From positions 1 to 45,437 of the forward strand of contig JAZQUR010000013.1 in the NCBI GenBank assembly GCA_045631425.1: DNA of 45,437 bases, given 5' to 3'. This document shows, in pieces, positions 26,701-32,903 of the stretch. Position 1 is the first letter of the stretch. Each line of letters begins with the position of its first letter. The position numbers and the translations under genes were made by a program. The stretch is from Treponema_I sp045631425 (GTDB taxonomy: Bacteria > Spirochaetota > Spirochaetia > Treponematales > Treponemataceae). The notes beneath the pieces were generated by a model. It did not search any database and was not told where the DNA came from. It saw only the letters and a list, made by a program, of their open reading frames with translations.

Positions 26701-28457
26701 TGAACTCACGAAAAGATATTGAAGTAAGATATGGTGAAGAATTTAAAGAAAAGATTTCGAGTTTGTCTGAAAAACTAAGCGAACAAACTCAAAAGATTTC
26801 AGAGGCTATAAAAGAAAGTGAAAATGCTCTAAGGGAACAAGTTTCAAATTGTGATATAGCAATTCAAAACTTTATTGAGCAGCAACGTGGGGAAATGGAT
26901 TCTGCAAAGAATTCTGCAAATCAGTATATTGAAAAAGAACTTCAAAATCAGGCTCTTTTGCAAACTGAGCAGTTAAATCGCTATGAAAGAGAATTGGCTT
27001 CTAAAATCCTACAAATCGAACAAAGCGTGGCAACTTCTGAGGATAAAACAAAGGCTTCACTTGATGCAGTGCTTCAAGATTTAACAGCTTGGCGCCAACG
27101 TATGAATGAGCAATATGATGAAACATCAACTATGTTTAATTCAAAACTTGATTCACTATCAGAAAAATCAAATGAAATGATTGCTTCTGTAGAACAAGTT
27201 TTCAAAGAAGATATTTCAGCATTTAATCTAAAAACTGTAGCAGAAAAAGAAGAAATTGCAAGTCAACTTTCTGGGCTACAAAAAGATATTGAAACAACAA
27301 TTTCAAATTATCAAAATCGTTCACAAGAAGTTTTATCTCAACTTCAAGCAAGTTATGATTCAATGATGGCTGAAACTGATACAAAAGTTTCTAAGTTAAA
27401 CACTGAATCAGAACAAAAACTTCGTGTTCTAAAAACAATGGTTTCTGAAATCAAGGAAAAAACAGAAGTGGCTCAAGAAAAAGCTATGGAAAAAATCCGT
27501 TCAGAAGCAAACGAACTTAATGTAAACCTAACTGATATTGATAAGCGTTTGAAACATTTTGTTTCAACAGCACAAATCATGGAAAAAACTGAAGCTCTTA
27601 GAAAAGATCTAGAAAACAAAATCAGTGTTTTACGTGGTGATATTTCTAAGTTTGACAACTTTAAACAAGTTGCAGATGATGTAGAAAAACATTTTGGTAA
27701 AATCAGAAAGATGGAAGAAGATGTTTCTGCAAAAATGCAAAAATTCACTAACGACAAAAAACGTGTTGATAATCTAGAAACAGATTTTAATCATCTTTTG
27801 TCATTGTCAAATACTATGAATCAAAAAATTGCTGATATGCAAACTTCTTATGACCAATTACAAGGCATAGAAACTGATATTAGACGTTTCTCTGATTCTA
27901 TTTCAGATTTGTCTGGAAAATATGAACGTATCGAAAAGAAAACACCAGTTCTAGAACAAACTATTCTTGGCGTTGATAAAACTTTTGAGAAATTAAAAGA
28001 TTTGGAAAAACGTCTTGTTCAATGTGATACAAATGTTCAAGCTTTCCCAGATAAACTTACTCTTGTTCAACAAGATATTGATAAGATTTTGAGCCAAAGT
28101 GGTTCTATAAACGATGCAGTTGAAAAACTTTCTTCTCTAGAAAATATTTTAGCAGAAACTGAAAACCGTATCGGAAATATTGCAAAATCTAAAGATTCTA
28201 TTGCAAAAACAGAACAAAGATTGCAAGAAGTTTCTAAGGAAGCACAAGGTCAGATTAAGTTGTTTGGAGATTTGATAAGAGCAGATAAGCAAAGAAAATC
28301 TTCAAATGAAGCAGGGGCTCCACCTATTGGTGTACGTGAAAACGTAATAAAACTTGCACACCAAGGATGGAAACCTGAAGAAATAGCAAGAAGCTTAAAT
28401 ATCACACTTGGTGAAGTAGAGCTTATTCTTGACTATTTTGGAAAAGAAGGCAGGTAG
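23796..28457 (+). CDS. giant membrane-anchored coiled-coil protein (SpiroCoCo type)
   Basis: 1553 residues from the ATG at 23796 (GGTGGA upstream; a GTG at 23784 is the longer alternative). One N-terminal helix (LEMILNLLPLLASVSLILVF) is followed by about 1450 residues of almost unbroken coiled coil rich in Glu, Lys, Ser, Gln and Asn, without cysteine clusters or catalytic motifs. The last 45 residues form a compact helix-turn-helix-like end (KLAHQGWKPEEIARSLNI then TLGEVELILDYFG). I recognise this as the spirochaete-specific family annotated as SpiroCoCo. A cytoplasmic filament or scaffold role linked to cell shape is likely but not shown here. The C-terminus overlaps the convergent ispF end by 35 bases. 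Internal duplications are listed separately. Confidence 0.85.
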   Translation: MLEMILNLLPLLASVSLILVFRYLDKDNRSIEGAKRYIDNAKSQFDKYFQDNSKKIQDAEIELETKQSVAIAAIKRLESIQEEVATKADSFQGNIDSISTMEKQLSQYSEVLNDLIEMTANVEENLQRLQTESRFLDKTTKKITSQKSLLDSLENRIPNIISDFKNENLAQLDQVSKDLQEKLQSLSDQLDTQTKQNLFSNQELLSEIEKTYTTAVDGAKNKAKALETSVISSMKQELEENLEKLKSSSEAQIKEYETELAESVENFRTSLTSQLEASENQVASDLARVKSSSEAQIKEYETELAESVENFRTSLTSQLEASENQIASDLAHVKSNSQAQIADVKAETEELLSKYRDDAEIQIRTLCGEAVSLAEKLDSDVRALSVSVENREEKLNETLDAEIERINSTISETLASVENDASSKITSLASKLAETVGNFKSSLTSQLESSENEVISDLTRVKSTASEKIQECKDATEELLSQYKADTDSQIHSLNEEVAALTEKFTADFRTLSGSVESQESKINEALDSEIQRLNKLVSDTLTNLEEDTTSKITAIEAKLTETTDNLVAQTQNQLQSAKSDIFAAISDTQNQAKTSVEDLKSSFETVISEIQKSTNADYTALDQETREKIGKLESILETSLANIQAKITSMDSENKEKIQTNIDELQAKLSSELLALQKDSDTKLTSVLNEINTATEKARADLNQTLSEITNSTEEELEIFRKDSEQKSNLLKSRLAEVDTQLSSIEKRNKSIDEVLNKLTEATNNQESATNSAIAKLEETVKRVVSETQAIINSKGQEQVENANSYLESVVKQLKQSFQEKETAFFADIDKELDTYKQDTIYRFERLDSVGNEIATLDQNLREAMKNTENKVNADFAKYTQLQAQNQAEFAKTINIKSDTLLERLHGIEGELNELKEKSYANVSDKLKVFEDDFFVDLKKRGDSLNETLLSWQASFNEKVQEMSKDFMNSRKDIEVRYGEEFKEKISSLSEKLSEQTQKISEAIKESENALREQVSNCDIAIQNFIEQQRGEMDSAKNSANQYIEKELQNQALLQTEQLNRYERELASKILQIEQSVATSEDKTKASLDAVLQDLTAWRQRMNEQYDETSTMFNSKLDSLSEKSNEMIASVEQVFKEDISAFNLKTVAEKEEIASQLSGLQKDIETTISNYQNRSQEVLSQLQASYDSMMAETDTKVSKLNTESEQKLRVLKTMVSEIKEKTEVAQEKAMEKIRSEANELNVNLTDIDKRLKHFVSTAQIMEKTEALRKDLENKISVLRGDISKFDNFKQVADDVEKHFGKIRKMEEDVSAKMQKFTNDKKRVDNLETDFNHLLSLSNTMNQKIADMQTSYDQLQGIETDIRRFSDSISDLSGKYERIEKKTPVLEQTILGVDKTFEKLKDLEKRLVQCDTNVQAFPDKLTLVQQDIDKILSQSGSINDAVEKLSSLENILAETENRIGNIAKSKDSIAKTEQRLQEVSKEAQGQIKLFGDLIRADKQRKSSNEAGAPPIGVRENVIKLAHQGWKPEEIARSLNITLGEVELILDYFGKEGR
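24531..24794 (+). repeat. 132-bp tandem duplication inside the coiled-coil gene
   Basis: Two 132-base units (24531-24662 and 24663-24794) encode the same 44 residues. The first 87 bases are identical and about 7 bases differ in the rest. A weaker longer period of 384 bases (128 residues) follows: the segment starting at 24792 recurs at 25176. Both periods keep frame and suggest growth of the rod by duplication. Confidence 0.9.
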
Positions 28458-28908
28458 CCCAAACGGCAACGGCTAGTCCGTTGCCGATTTCACCAAGCTT
28501 TTCGCCAGTTTTAGCTTTTACAAAAACTTGGCTCTCATCCACTTCTAGCACATTTGCAATACTAGAAATGATTTCCTTTCTAAAAGGAAGTAGTTTTGGC
28601 TTTTCTATTGCAATTACACAATCCAAGTTGCCCAGTTTGTAACCCTTTTCTTTTACTAAGTTCCAACTGTATTTCAATAGTTCCCTTGAGTCGGCTCCTT
28701 TCCACTTTTCATCAGATGGTGGAAAAAGCTCCCCAATATCTGAAAGTCCTGCAGCCCCTAGCAAAGCATCTGTAATCGCGTGTAAAAGCACGTCGCCGTC
28801 TGAGTGGCCATCTTCTCCCTTTTCAAAAGGAATTGTAACGCCACCTAAAACAAGTTGCCGACCTTCAGTTAATCTATGCAAATCGTAGCCTAAGCCAATT
28901 CTTATCAT
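28423..28908 (-). CDS. ispF: 2-C-methyl-D-erythritol 2,4-cyclodiphosphate synthase
   Basis: The fifth enzyme of the MEP isoprenoid pathway, a metal-dependent trimer. At 161 residues it has the usual length. Metal ligands are visible in GLGYDLHRL (D8, H10) and the histidine in LLHAITDALLGA. Other conserved stretches are GHSDGDV, FPPSD, ADSRELL, and VFVKAKTGEKLGEIGNG near the end. The ATG overlaps the ispD stop (ATGA). Its last 35 bases overlap the 3' end of the coiled-coil gene on the other strand. Confidence 0.96.
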   Translation of the reverse strand: MIRIGLGYDLHRLTEGRQLVLGGVTIPFEKGEDGHSDGDVLLHAITDALLGAAGLSDIGELFPPSDEKWKGADSRELLKYSWNLVKEKGYKLGNLDCVIAIEKPKLLPFRKEIISSIANVLEVDESQVFVKAKTGEKLGEIGNGLAVAVWATCLLFQNSQE

Positions 28909-29693
28909 AGTAAAACCTCGTTAGAATGATTTTTTAGCCTTTCTAAATCTGATGCAAAGGTGATTTTTATATTGTTTGTGGAACCTTGGCAAGTATAAAC
29001 ATCTCCGCAATAAGCTTTCCAAACTGTAGTATCGTCGGTGCAGTCGGTTCGCATATCTTTTGCGCATTGTTTATGTGCTGCAAAAAGACGATTGTACTCA
29101 AAGCCCTGAGGAGTTTGCAAACTACAAGCAAGGCTTCGGTTTATGTAACTTTCGATAGTTCCGTCTTTTTGCAAAGCGATTGTATCTGTAACTGGAATGT
29201 ATGGCACACATGCACCATGTTTTTCCGTTGTGGTTAGCACGTTGTAAATAGTTTGAAAATCAACCCAAGGTCTTGCACCATCGTGAATTAAAACTATAGC
29301 AGGTTTTTCATCATCTTGTGGATTTTCTGTGGCATTTTGATTACAAGCTTCTAGTGCATTAAGCACAGAAAGCTGACGTGTTTCCCCGCCTTCGATAAAA
29401 ACTGGCTTTACATCAAGCTGTTCCAAGATTTCTTGCACTTTTTTATTTGAAAATAAAGCAGCTTTTCCATCTGGAATTCTGTTTTTGGGGCAAGTTATCA
29501 CAAGAGAAGATAATTTATAGGTTGGAGAAATTCTAGAATCTAAAAATGAGTTTAAAAAAGCAATGCAGGCTAAAGACAAAACTGTATTGTTTTCCTTATC
29601 CTGCACTGAAATGTACTCTTTTTTTGTGCCAGTTCCAAGACGTGTAGAGGAACCGGCCGCTGTAATAATCAAATGAACGGGAATCTTAATCAT
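28905..29693 (-). CDS. ispD: 2-C-methyl-D-erythritol 4-phosphate cytidylyltransferase
   Basis: The third enzyme of the MEP pathway, making CDP-methylerythritol from CTP. Conserved features: LIITAAGSSTRLGTGTKKE (the CTP-binding loop, with KKE where most have PKQ), VLIHDGARPW and SLACSLQTPQGF. It is 262 residues, longer than the usual 230. The start is at 29693 (or the adjacent ATG at 29696); both overlap the end of carD, and there is no ribosome binding site, so translation is probably coupled to carD. The longer frame upstream only reads through the polyaspartate codons in another phase. Confidence 0.92.
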   Translation of the reverse strand: MIKIPVHLIITAAGSSTRLGTGTKKEYISVQDKENNTVLSLACIAFLNSFLDSRISPTYKLSSLVITCPKNRIPDGKAALFSNKKVQEILEQLDVKPVFIEGGETRQLSVLNALEACNQNATENPQDDEKPAIVLIHDGARPWVDFQTIYNVLTTTEKHGACVPYIPVTDTIALQKDGTIESYINRSLACSLQTPQGFEYNRLFAAHKQCAKDMRTDCTDDTTVWKAYCGDVYTCQGSTNNIKITFASDLERLKNHSNEVLL

Positions 29694-30315
29694 CATCCAT
29701 GTCGTCGTCGTCGTCATCGTCATCAACTTGACTAGATTGATCTTGTTCAATGAATACATCATCATCGTCATCATCAAAATCGTCGTCGTTGTGAACGTTG
29801 TTTTTAGCTTGAATCATTAATCCTAGTGGTTCAAGTTTTGCGTGAATTAAAGCTTCCACTTCTTTTGGAGTTTTATCCAAAGCGTATGCAATTTCATCTT
29901 CTAGCAATTTTTTTGCTGAATCGTAAAGTTTTCTTTCTTGGATTGGTAAATCTTTAATTTTGCTACGATGATATAAACATCTTACGATAGCAGCGATATC
30001 TTCGATAGTACCTTTTTTTAACAATTCAAGATTCATTTGATAGCGTTGCTTCCAGTCTGAAGTAACTTGTTCAATCGCTTCTCCCATTGAATCTAGTGCT
30101 TTTTGAGCTCTATCTGCAGAAACGATTCCGCGAACACCTAGTTCTTCACATCTTTCTACAGGAATCATTACTGTCATATCTGAAACATCAAGATAAATGA
30201 CATAATACATCATTTTTTTATCACGGAACATTTGTTCCTGAATCTCAACAATAGTACCAACACCTTGGCTTGGATAAACAACCTTTTGGTTTACTTGAAA
30301 TTTAATTTCACTCAT
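29686..30315 (-). CDS. CarD-family transcriptional regulator with polyaspartate tail
   Basis: 209 residues. The N-terminal half is a CarD/CdnL domain (FQVNQKVVYPSQGVGTIVEI, MMYYVIYLDVSDMTVMIPVE) that binds the RNA polymerase beta subunit and stabilises open promoter complexes, especially at ribosomal RNA promoters in other bacteria. The helical C-terminal half has the conserved RCLYHRSKIKDLPIQERKLY stretch. The last 40 residues are acidic: NDDDFDDDDDDVF, a short break, then VDDDDDDDDMDDD. The ATG at 30315 has no ribosome binding site but an extended -10 promoter ends 8 bases upstream, within the end of the pdxR-like gene. Gene order carD-ispD-ispF matches Mycobacterium tuberculosis. Confidence 0.9.
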   Translation of the reverse strand: MSEIKFQVNQKVVYPSQGVGTIVEIQEQMFRDKKMMYYVIYLDVSDMTVMIPVERCEELGVRGIVSADRAQKALDSMGEAIEQVTSDWKQRYQMNLELLKKGTIEDIAAIVRCLYHRSKIKDLPIQERKLYDSAKKLLEDEIAYALDKTPKEVEALIHAKLEPLGLMIQAKNNVHNDDDFDDDDDDVFIEQDQSSQVDDDDDDDDMDDD

Positions 30316-30319
30316 ACCA

Positions 30320-31831
30320 TTACAGTATAACATATTTTTCGTTTTCAAGCAATAATTCGTCGATTTGCTTTACATTTACCAAGACTTTTTCCAACTCTTT
30401 TACTGATTTTTGAATATCATCTTTTTTTATCCCTGAGTAATTTATTACAAGGGTGATATTTTTTTGATTATCAGAATTATCGTAGGAATAATCTTCCAAA
30501 AACGGAATCAAAATATTGTTTTCCTTAAATTTTTTTCTTAGAGTTTGAATATCAATTTTTTTATCAATTTCTAGCAAAAAGTGAAGTCCCGCTTCTTCTT
30601 CTTTGATTTTACAAAAACTTGATAATGCACTTTTTTCCAAATAAAAAATCAAAAGATTTCGCAAAGAACGATAATAATTTTTCATTTTGATAATGTGCTT
30701 TTCAAAATATCCTTTTGCCATAAACTTTGCCAAAACAAATTGCTCAAATGAGGAAACTGTATTCGAAAAAAAGCCTAGTTTGCTTTCAAATCGTTGCAAA
30801 AGATTGATGGGCAAACAAAGATAGCTTATTCTAAAGGATGGGGAAAGGGATTTTGTGAATGTATTTATGTAAATCACCTTGTTTGACCTGTTGTACTCAG
30901 AAGAGAAAAGTGGAGTTAGTGGTTTCCCCAAAAAGCGAAATTCGCTGTCGTAGTCGTCTTCTATGATGTAGCGATTTTCCTGTTTGTTTGCCCAAGCCAG
31001 GATTTCTTGGCGACGACGAACTGGCATAACAATTCCTGTTGGAAAGTGATGAGAAGGGGAAAGGTGAACCACATTTGCACCAGATTTTTCTAAGTCTTGG
31101 GTTTTTATCCCAAAATCATCTAAGTTACAGGTTACGCAGTTTACGCCGTTTATCTCTAGAATTTGGCTGATTTTTTTATATCCGGGATTTTCCACAGCGT
31201 ACAAAAGATTTTTATCAAATAGTTTAACCAAAAGACTGTACAAATATTCGGTTCCAGAACCAATTACAATCTGATTTGGAGAAACGGACATATTTCTAAA
31301 GCGATGTAAATAATTTGCGATTTCTTTTCGTAACTGAAAAACGCCCTTTGCATCAGATAATTTTAGCAAATTCTCGTTGGATTCAGAGAAAACTTCTTTT
31401 GTGATTTTTGCCCAAGTTTTAAAAGGGAAATTTTCTGAAGAAATGGCGTTGGTTTTAAAATCAACTTTTACAGGATTTTCGGAGTTCACTTCAGAAGTTG
31501 TTTCAAAATCATTTTCAAATTGATAAGAATTGTTTTGGATATTTTCCTTTTTATCCTGATTTAGAGATTTTTCCAGATTTGGGATGTTCAAAAGCTCTGT
31601 TACGTAAAATCCACTTTTTTCAATGGAATAAATGTATCCTTCTGAAATTAGTCGTTCGTAAGTGTTGGCAACTGTAATCACGCTTATTCCAAGGTGATTT
31701 GATAAATTCCTTTTTGAAGGAAGTTTTTCATTTGGCCTAAACTTTTGTTCAAGAATGTTTTGTTTTAGGTTTTCGTAGAGAAAGTCAGATAAAGTTAATT
31801 TTCCCCGTTTTGAAAAATCGCAAGTAAACAT
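30320..31831 (-). CDS. MocR/PdxR-family regulator (GntR HTH fused to aminotransferase-like domain)
   Basis: 503 residues. Residues 1-75 form a GntR-type winged helix (DFLYENLKQNILEQKFRPNE, LPSKRNLSNHLGISVITVAN). From about 140 an aminotransferase-like domain follows, with the PLP lysine in INTFTKSLSPSFRIS and the aspartate in YIIEDDYDSEF. MocR proteins of the PdxR type sense pyridoxal phosphate and control vitamin B6 genes. Divergent orientation to a pyridoxal kinase gene supports a PdxR role. No ribosome binding site is visible at the ATG (31831), but an extended -10 lies 6 bases upstream, suggesting a leaderless mRNA. Confidence 0.9.
   Translation of the reverse strand: MFTCDFSKRGKLTLSDFLYENLKQNILEQKFRPNEKLPSKRNLSNHLGISVITVANTYERLISEGYIYSIEKSGFYVTELLNIPNLEKSLNQDKKENIQNNSYQFENDFETTSEVNSENPVKVDFKTNAISSENFPFKTWAKITKEVFSESNENLLKLSDAKGVFQLRKEIANYLHRFRNMSVSPNQIVIGSGTEYLYSLLVKLFDKNLLYAVENPGYKKISQILEINGVNCVTCNLDDFGIKTQDLEKSGANVVHLSPSHHFPTGIVMPVRRRQEILAWANKQENRYIIEDDYDSEFRFLGKPLTPLFSSEYNRSNKVIYINTFTKSLSPSFRISYLCLPINLLQRFESKLGFFSNTVSSFEQFVLAKFMAKGYFEKHIIKMKNYYRSLRNLLIFYLEKSALSSFCKIKEEEAGLHFLLEIDKKIDIQTLRKKFKENNILIPFLEDYSYDNSDNQKNITLVINYSGIKKDDIQKSVKELEKVLVNVKQIDELLLENEKYVIL
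30324..30352 (-). promoter_or_regulatory. candidate carD promoter, short leader
   Basis: On the minus strand TTGCTT (30352-30347) and TATACT (30329-30324) are 17 bases apart, with TG one base before the -10. The -10 lies 8 bases before the carD ATG, and no Shine-Dalgarno is present. The promoter lies inside the last codons of the upstream regulator gene, which ends at 30320. Confidence 0.6.
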
Positions 31832-31837
31832 AAACTG

Positions 31838-31846
31838 ATTATATCA
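31838..31846 (-). promoter_or_regulatory. extended -10 of the PdxR-like gene, leaderless
   Basis: Minus-strand TGATATAAT (31846-31838) is followed by exactly 6 bases and the ATG at 31831. There is no good -35 at the right distance. The -10 overlaps a small palindrome TGAT-TAT-ATCA (31836-31846), which could be an operator. Confidence 0.55.
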
Positions 31847-31873
31847 AAATATATAAAAATTGGATATACACAT

Positions 31874-31893
31874 AATACCAGATTTTTGGTATT
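31874..31893. promoter_or_regulatory. palindromic operator candidate between pdxR-like and pdxY
   Basis: AATACCA (31874-31880) and TGGTATT (31887-31893) are a perfect inverted repeat with a 6-base spacer. The right arm overlaps a possible pdxY -35 (TTGGTA, 31886-31891), which is 18 bases from TAGAAT (31910-31915). Binding here by the PdxR-like protein would occlude the pdxY promoter. Confidence 0.5.
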
Positions 31894-31915
31894 TATAAAT
31901 TAATTCTGTTAGAAT
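31886..31915 (+). promoter_or_regulatory. candidate pdxY promoter
   Basis: TTGGTA (31886-31891) and TAGAAT (31910-31915) with an 18-base spacer. This would give a leader of roughly 65 bases that contains a nested hairpin (31922-31960). Confidence 0.45.
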
Positions 31916-31921
31916 TTATTT

Positions 31922-31960
31922 TGGCTATGAGGAAATAATTATCCTTTAAGAATATAGCCA
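31922..31960 (+). promoter_or_regulatory. nested hairpin in the pdxY leader
   Basis: TGGCTAT (31922-31928) pairs with ATAGCCA (31954-31960). Inside, AGGA (31930-31933) pairs with TCCT (31942-31945). The stem is followed by a pyrimidine-rich run (31961-31975) and then GAGG and the ATG at 31987. It could be an attenuator or a leader structure that affects initiation. Confidence 0.5.
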
Positions 31961-31986
31961 TATTTCTTCTTTTTCGAGGTTTTTTC

Positions 31987-32814
31987 ATGGATAAAAGACT
32001 TTTAACAATTCAAGACATTTCTTGTGTAGGTCAATGTTCTCTAACTGTAGCATTGCCTGTTATTTCTGCTTGTGGAATTGAAACTGCTGTTCTACCAAGT
32101 TCAGTTTTATCAACACACACAGCTGGTTTTTCTGGATATACTTTTAGAGATTTAACTGATGATATGCCAGCAATCCTTGCACACTGGAAAAAAGAAAATA
32201 TCACTTTTGATGCTTTTTACACAGGTTACGTTTCAAAAGCTCAAATCCCTTATATTAAGCAAATCATGGAAGAAACAGCTCGTGAAGGCGCACTAAGAAT
32301 TGTTGACCCAGTAATGGCAGACAACGGAAAAATGTACCCAGGATTTGATGAAGATTTCCCAAAAGAAATGGCAAAACTTTGTGACGGTGCTGATATCATC
32401 ATGCCAAACTTAACAGAAGCTTCATTCCTATTGGACACACCTTATGTTGGTGATAACTACGATCAAGCTTACATCGAAGATATGCTAGTTAAACTAAAAG
32501 CTCTTGGTGCAAAAAATGTTGTACTAACAGGTGTTTCTTTTGAAAAAGGAAAACTTGGTTGTGCTTGTTACGACGGAAACAAAGTTGAGTACACATTTAC
32601 AGATCGTCTAGATGCAAGTGTTCACGGAACAGGTGATGTTTTTGCATCAAGTTTCGCTGGTGCTTTACTTCGCGGAAAATCAGTTCTTGAAGCTGCAACA
32701 ATTGCACAAAATTACGTTGTAGAATCAATGAAACTTACACTTGGAGATGATTCTCACTGGTACGGTGTAAAATTCGAAAAAGCACTACCTTTCCTAATTA
32801 ATTCACTAAATTAA
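31987..32814 (+). CDS. pdxY: pyridoxal (pyridoxamine) kinase
   Basis: A 275-residue ribokinase-fold enzyme that phosphorylates pyridoxal, pyridoxamine or pyridoxine for PLP salvage. Typical features: LLTIQDISCVGQCSLTVALP, LSTHTAGFSGYTF, DPVMADNGKMYPG, MPNLTEASFLL and the catalytic loop VHGTGDVFAS near residue 217, whose aspartate is the general base. GAGG lies 8 bases before the ATG. It is divergent from the PdxR-like gene and probably under its control. PdxY or PdxK cannot be fully separated by eye. Confidence 0.93.
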   Translation: MDKRLLTIQDISCVGQCSLTVALPVISACGIETAVLPSSVLSTHTAGFSGYTFRDLTDDMPAILAHWKKENITFDAFYTGYVSKAQIPYIKQIMEETAREGALRIVDPVMADNGKMYPGFDEDFPKEMAKLCDGADIIMPNLTEASFLLDTPYVGDNYDQAYIEDMLVKLKALGAKNVVLTGVSFEKGKLGCACYDGNKVEYTFTDRLDASVHGTGDVFASSFAGALLRGKSVLEAATIAQNYVVESMKLTLGDDSHWYGVKFEKALPFLINSLN

Positions 32815-32836
32815 GTAAAATATAAATAAAATGTTT

Positions 32837-32881
32837 AAGTGAGTAGGGTAAAATATTTTACTTTGCTCACTTATTTTTTTA
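32837..32881 (+). terminator. terminator after pdxY
   Basis: AAGTGAG (32837-32843) pairs with CTCACTT (32866-32872), with a further self-complementary GTAAAATATTTTAC inside, followed by a run of T. Confidence 0.8.
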
Positions 32882-32888
32882 AATTTTG

Positions 32889-32897
32889 TGATATAAT
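32889..32897 (+). promoter_or_regulatory. extended -10 of the MBL-fold gene, leaderless
   Basis: TGATATAAT at 32889-32897 is followed by exactly 6 bases and the ATG at 32904. No Shine-Dalgarno and no good -35 box are visible. Same layout as at 31838 and 38494. Confidence 0.55.
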
Positions 32898-32903
32898 GAA
32901 AGT

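Noticed and set aside
29694..29777. Longer ispD start giving a Met/Thr-rich N-terminus
   Set aside because: These codons are the polyaspartate tract of carD read in another frame; conserved ispD sequence starts only after 29693.
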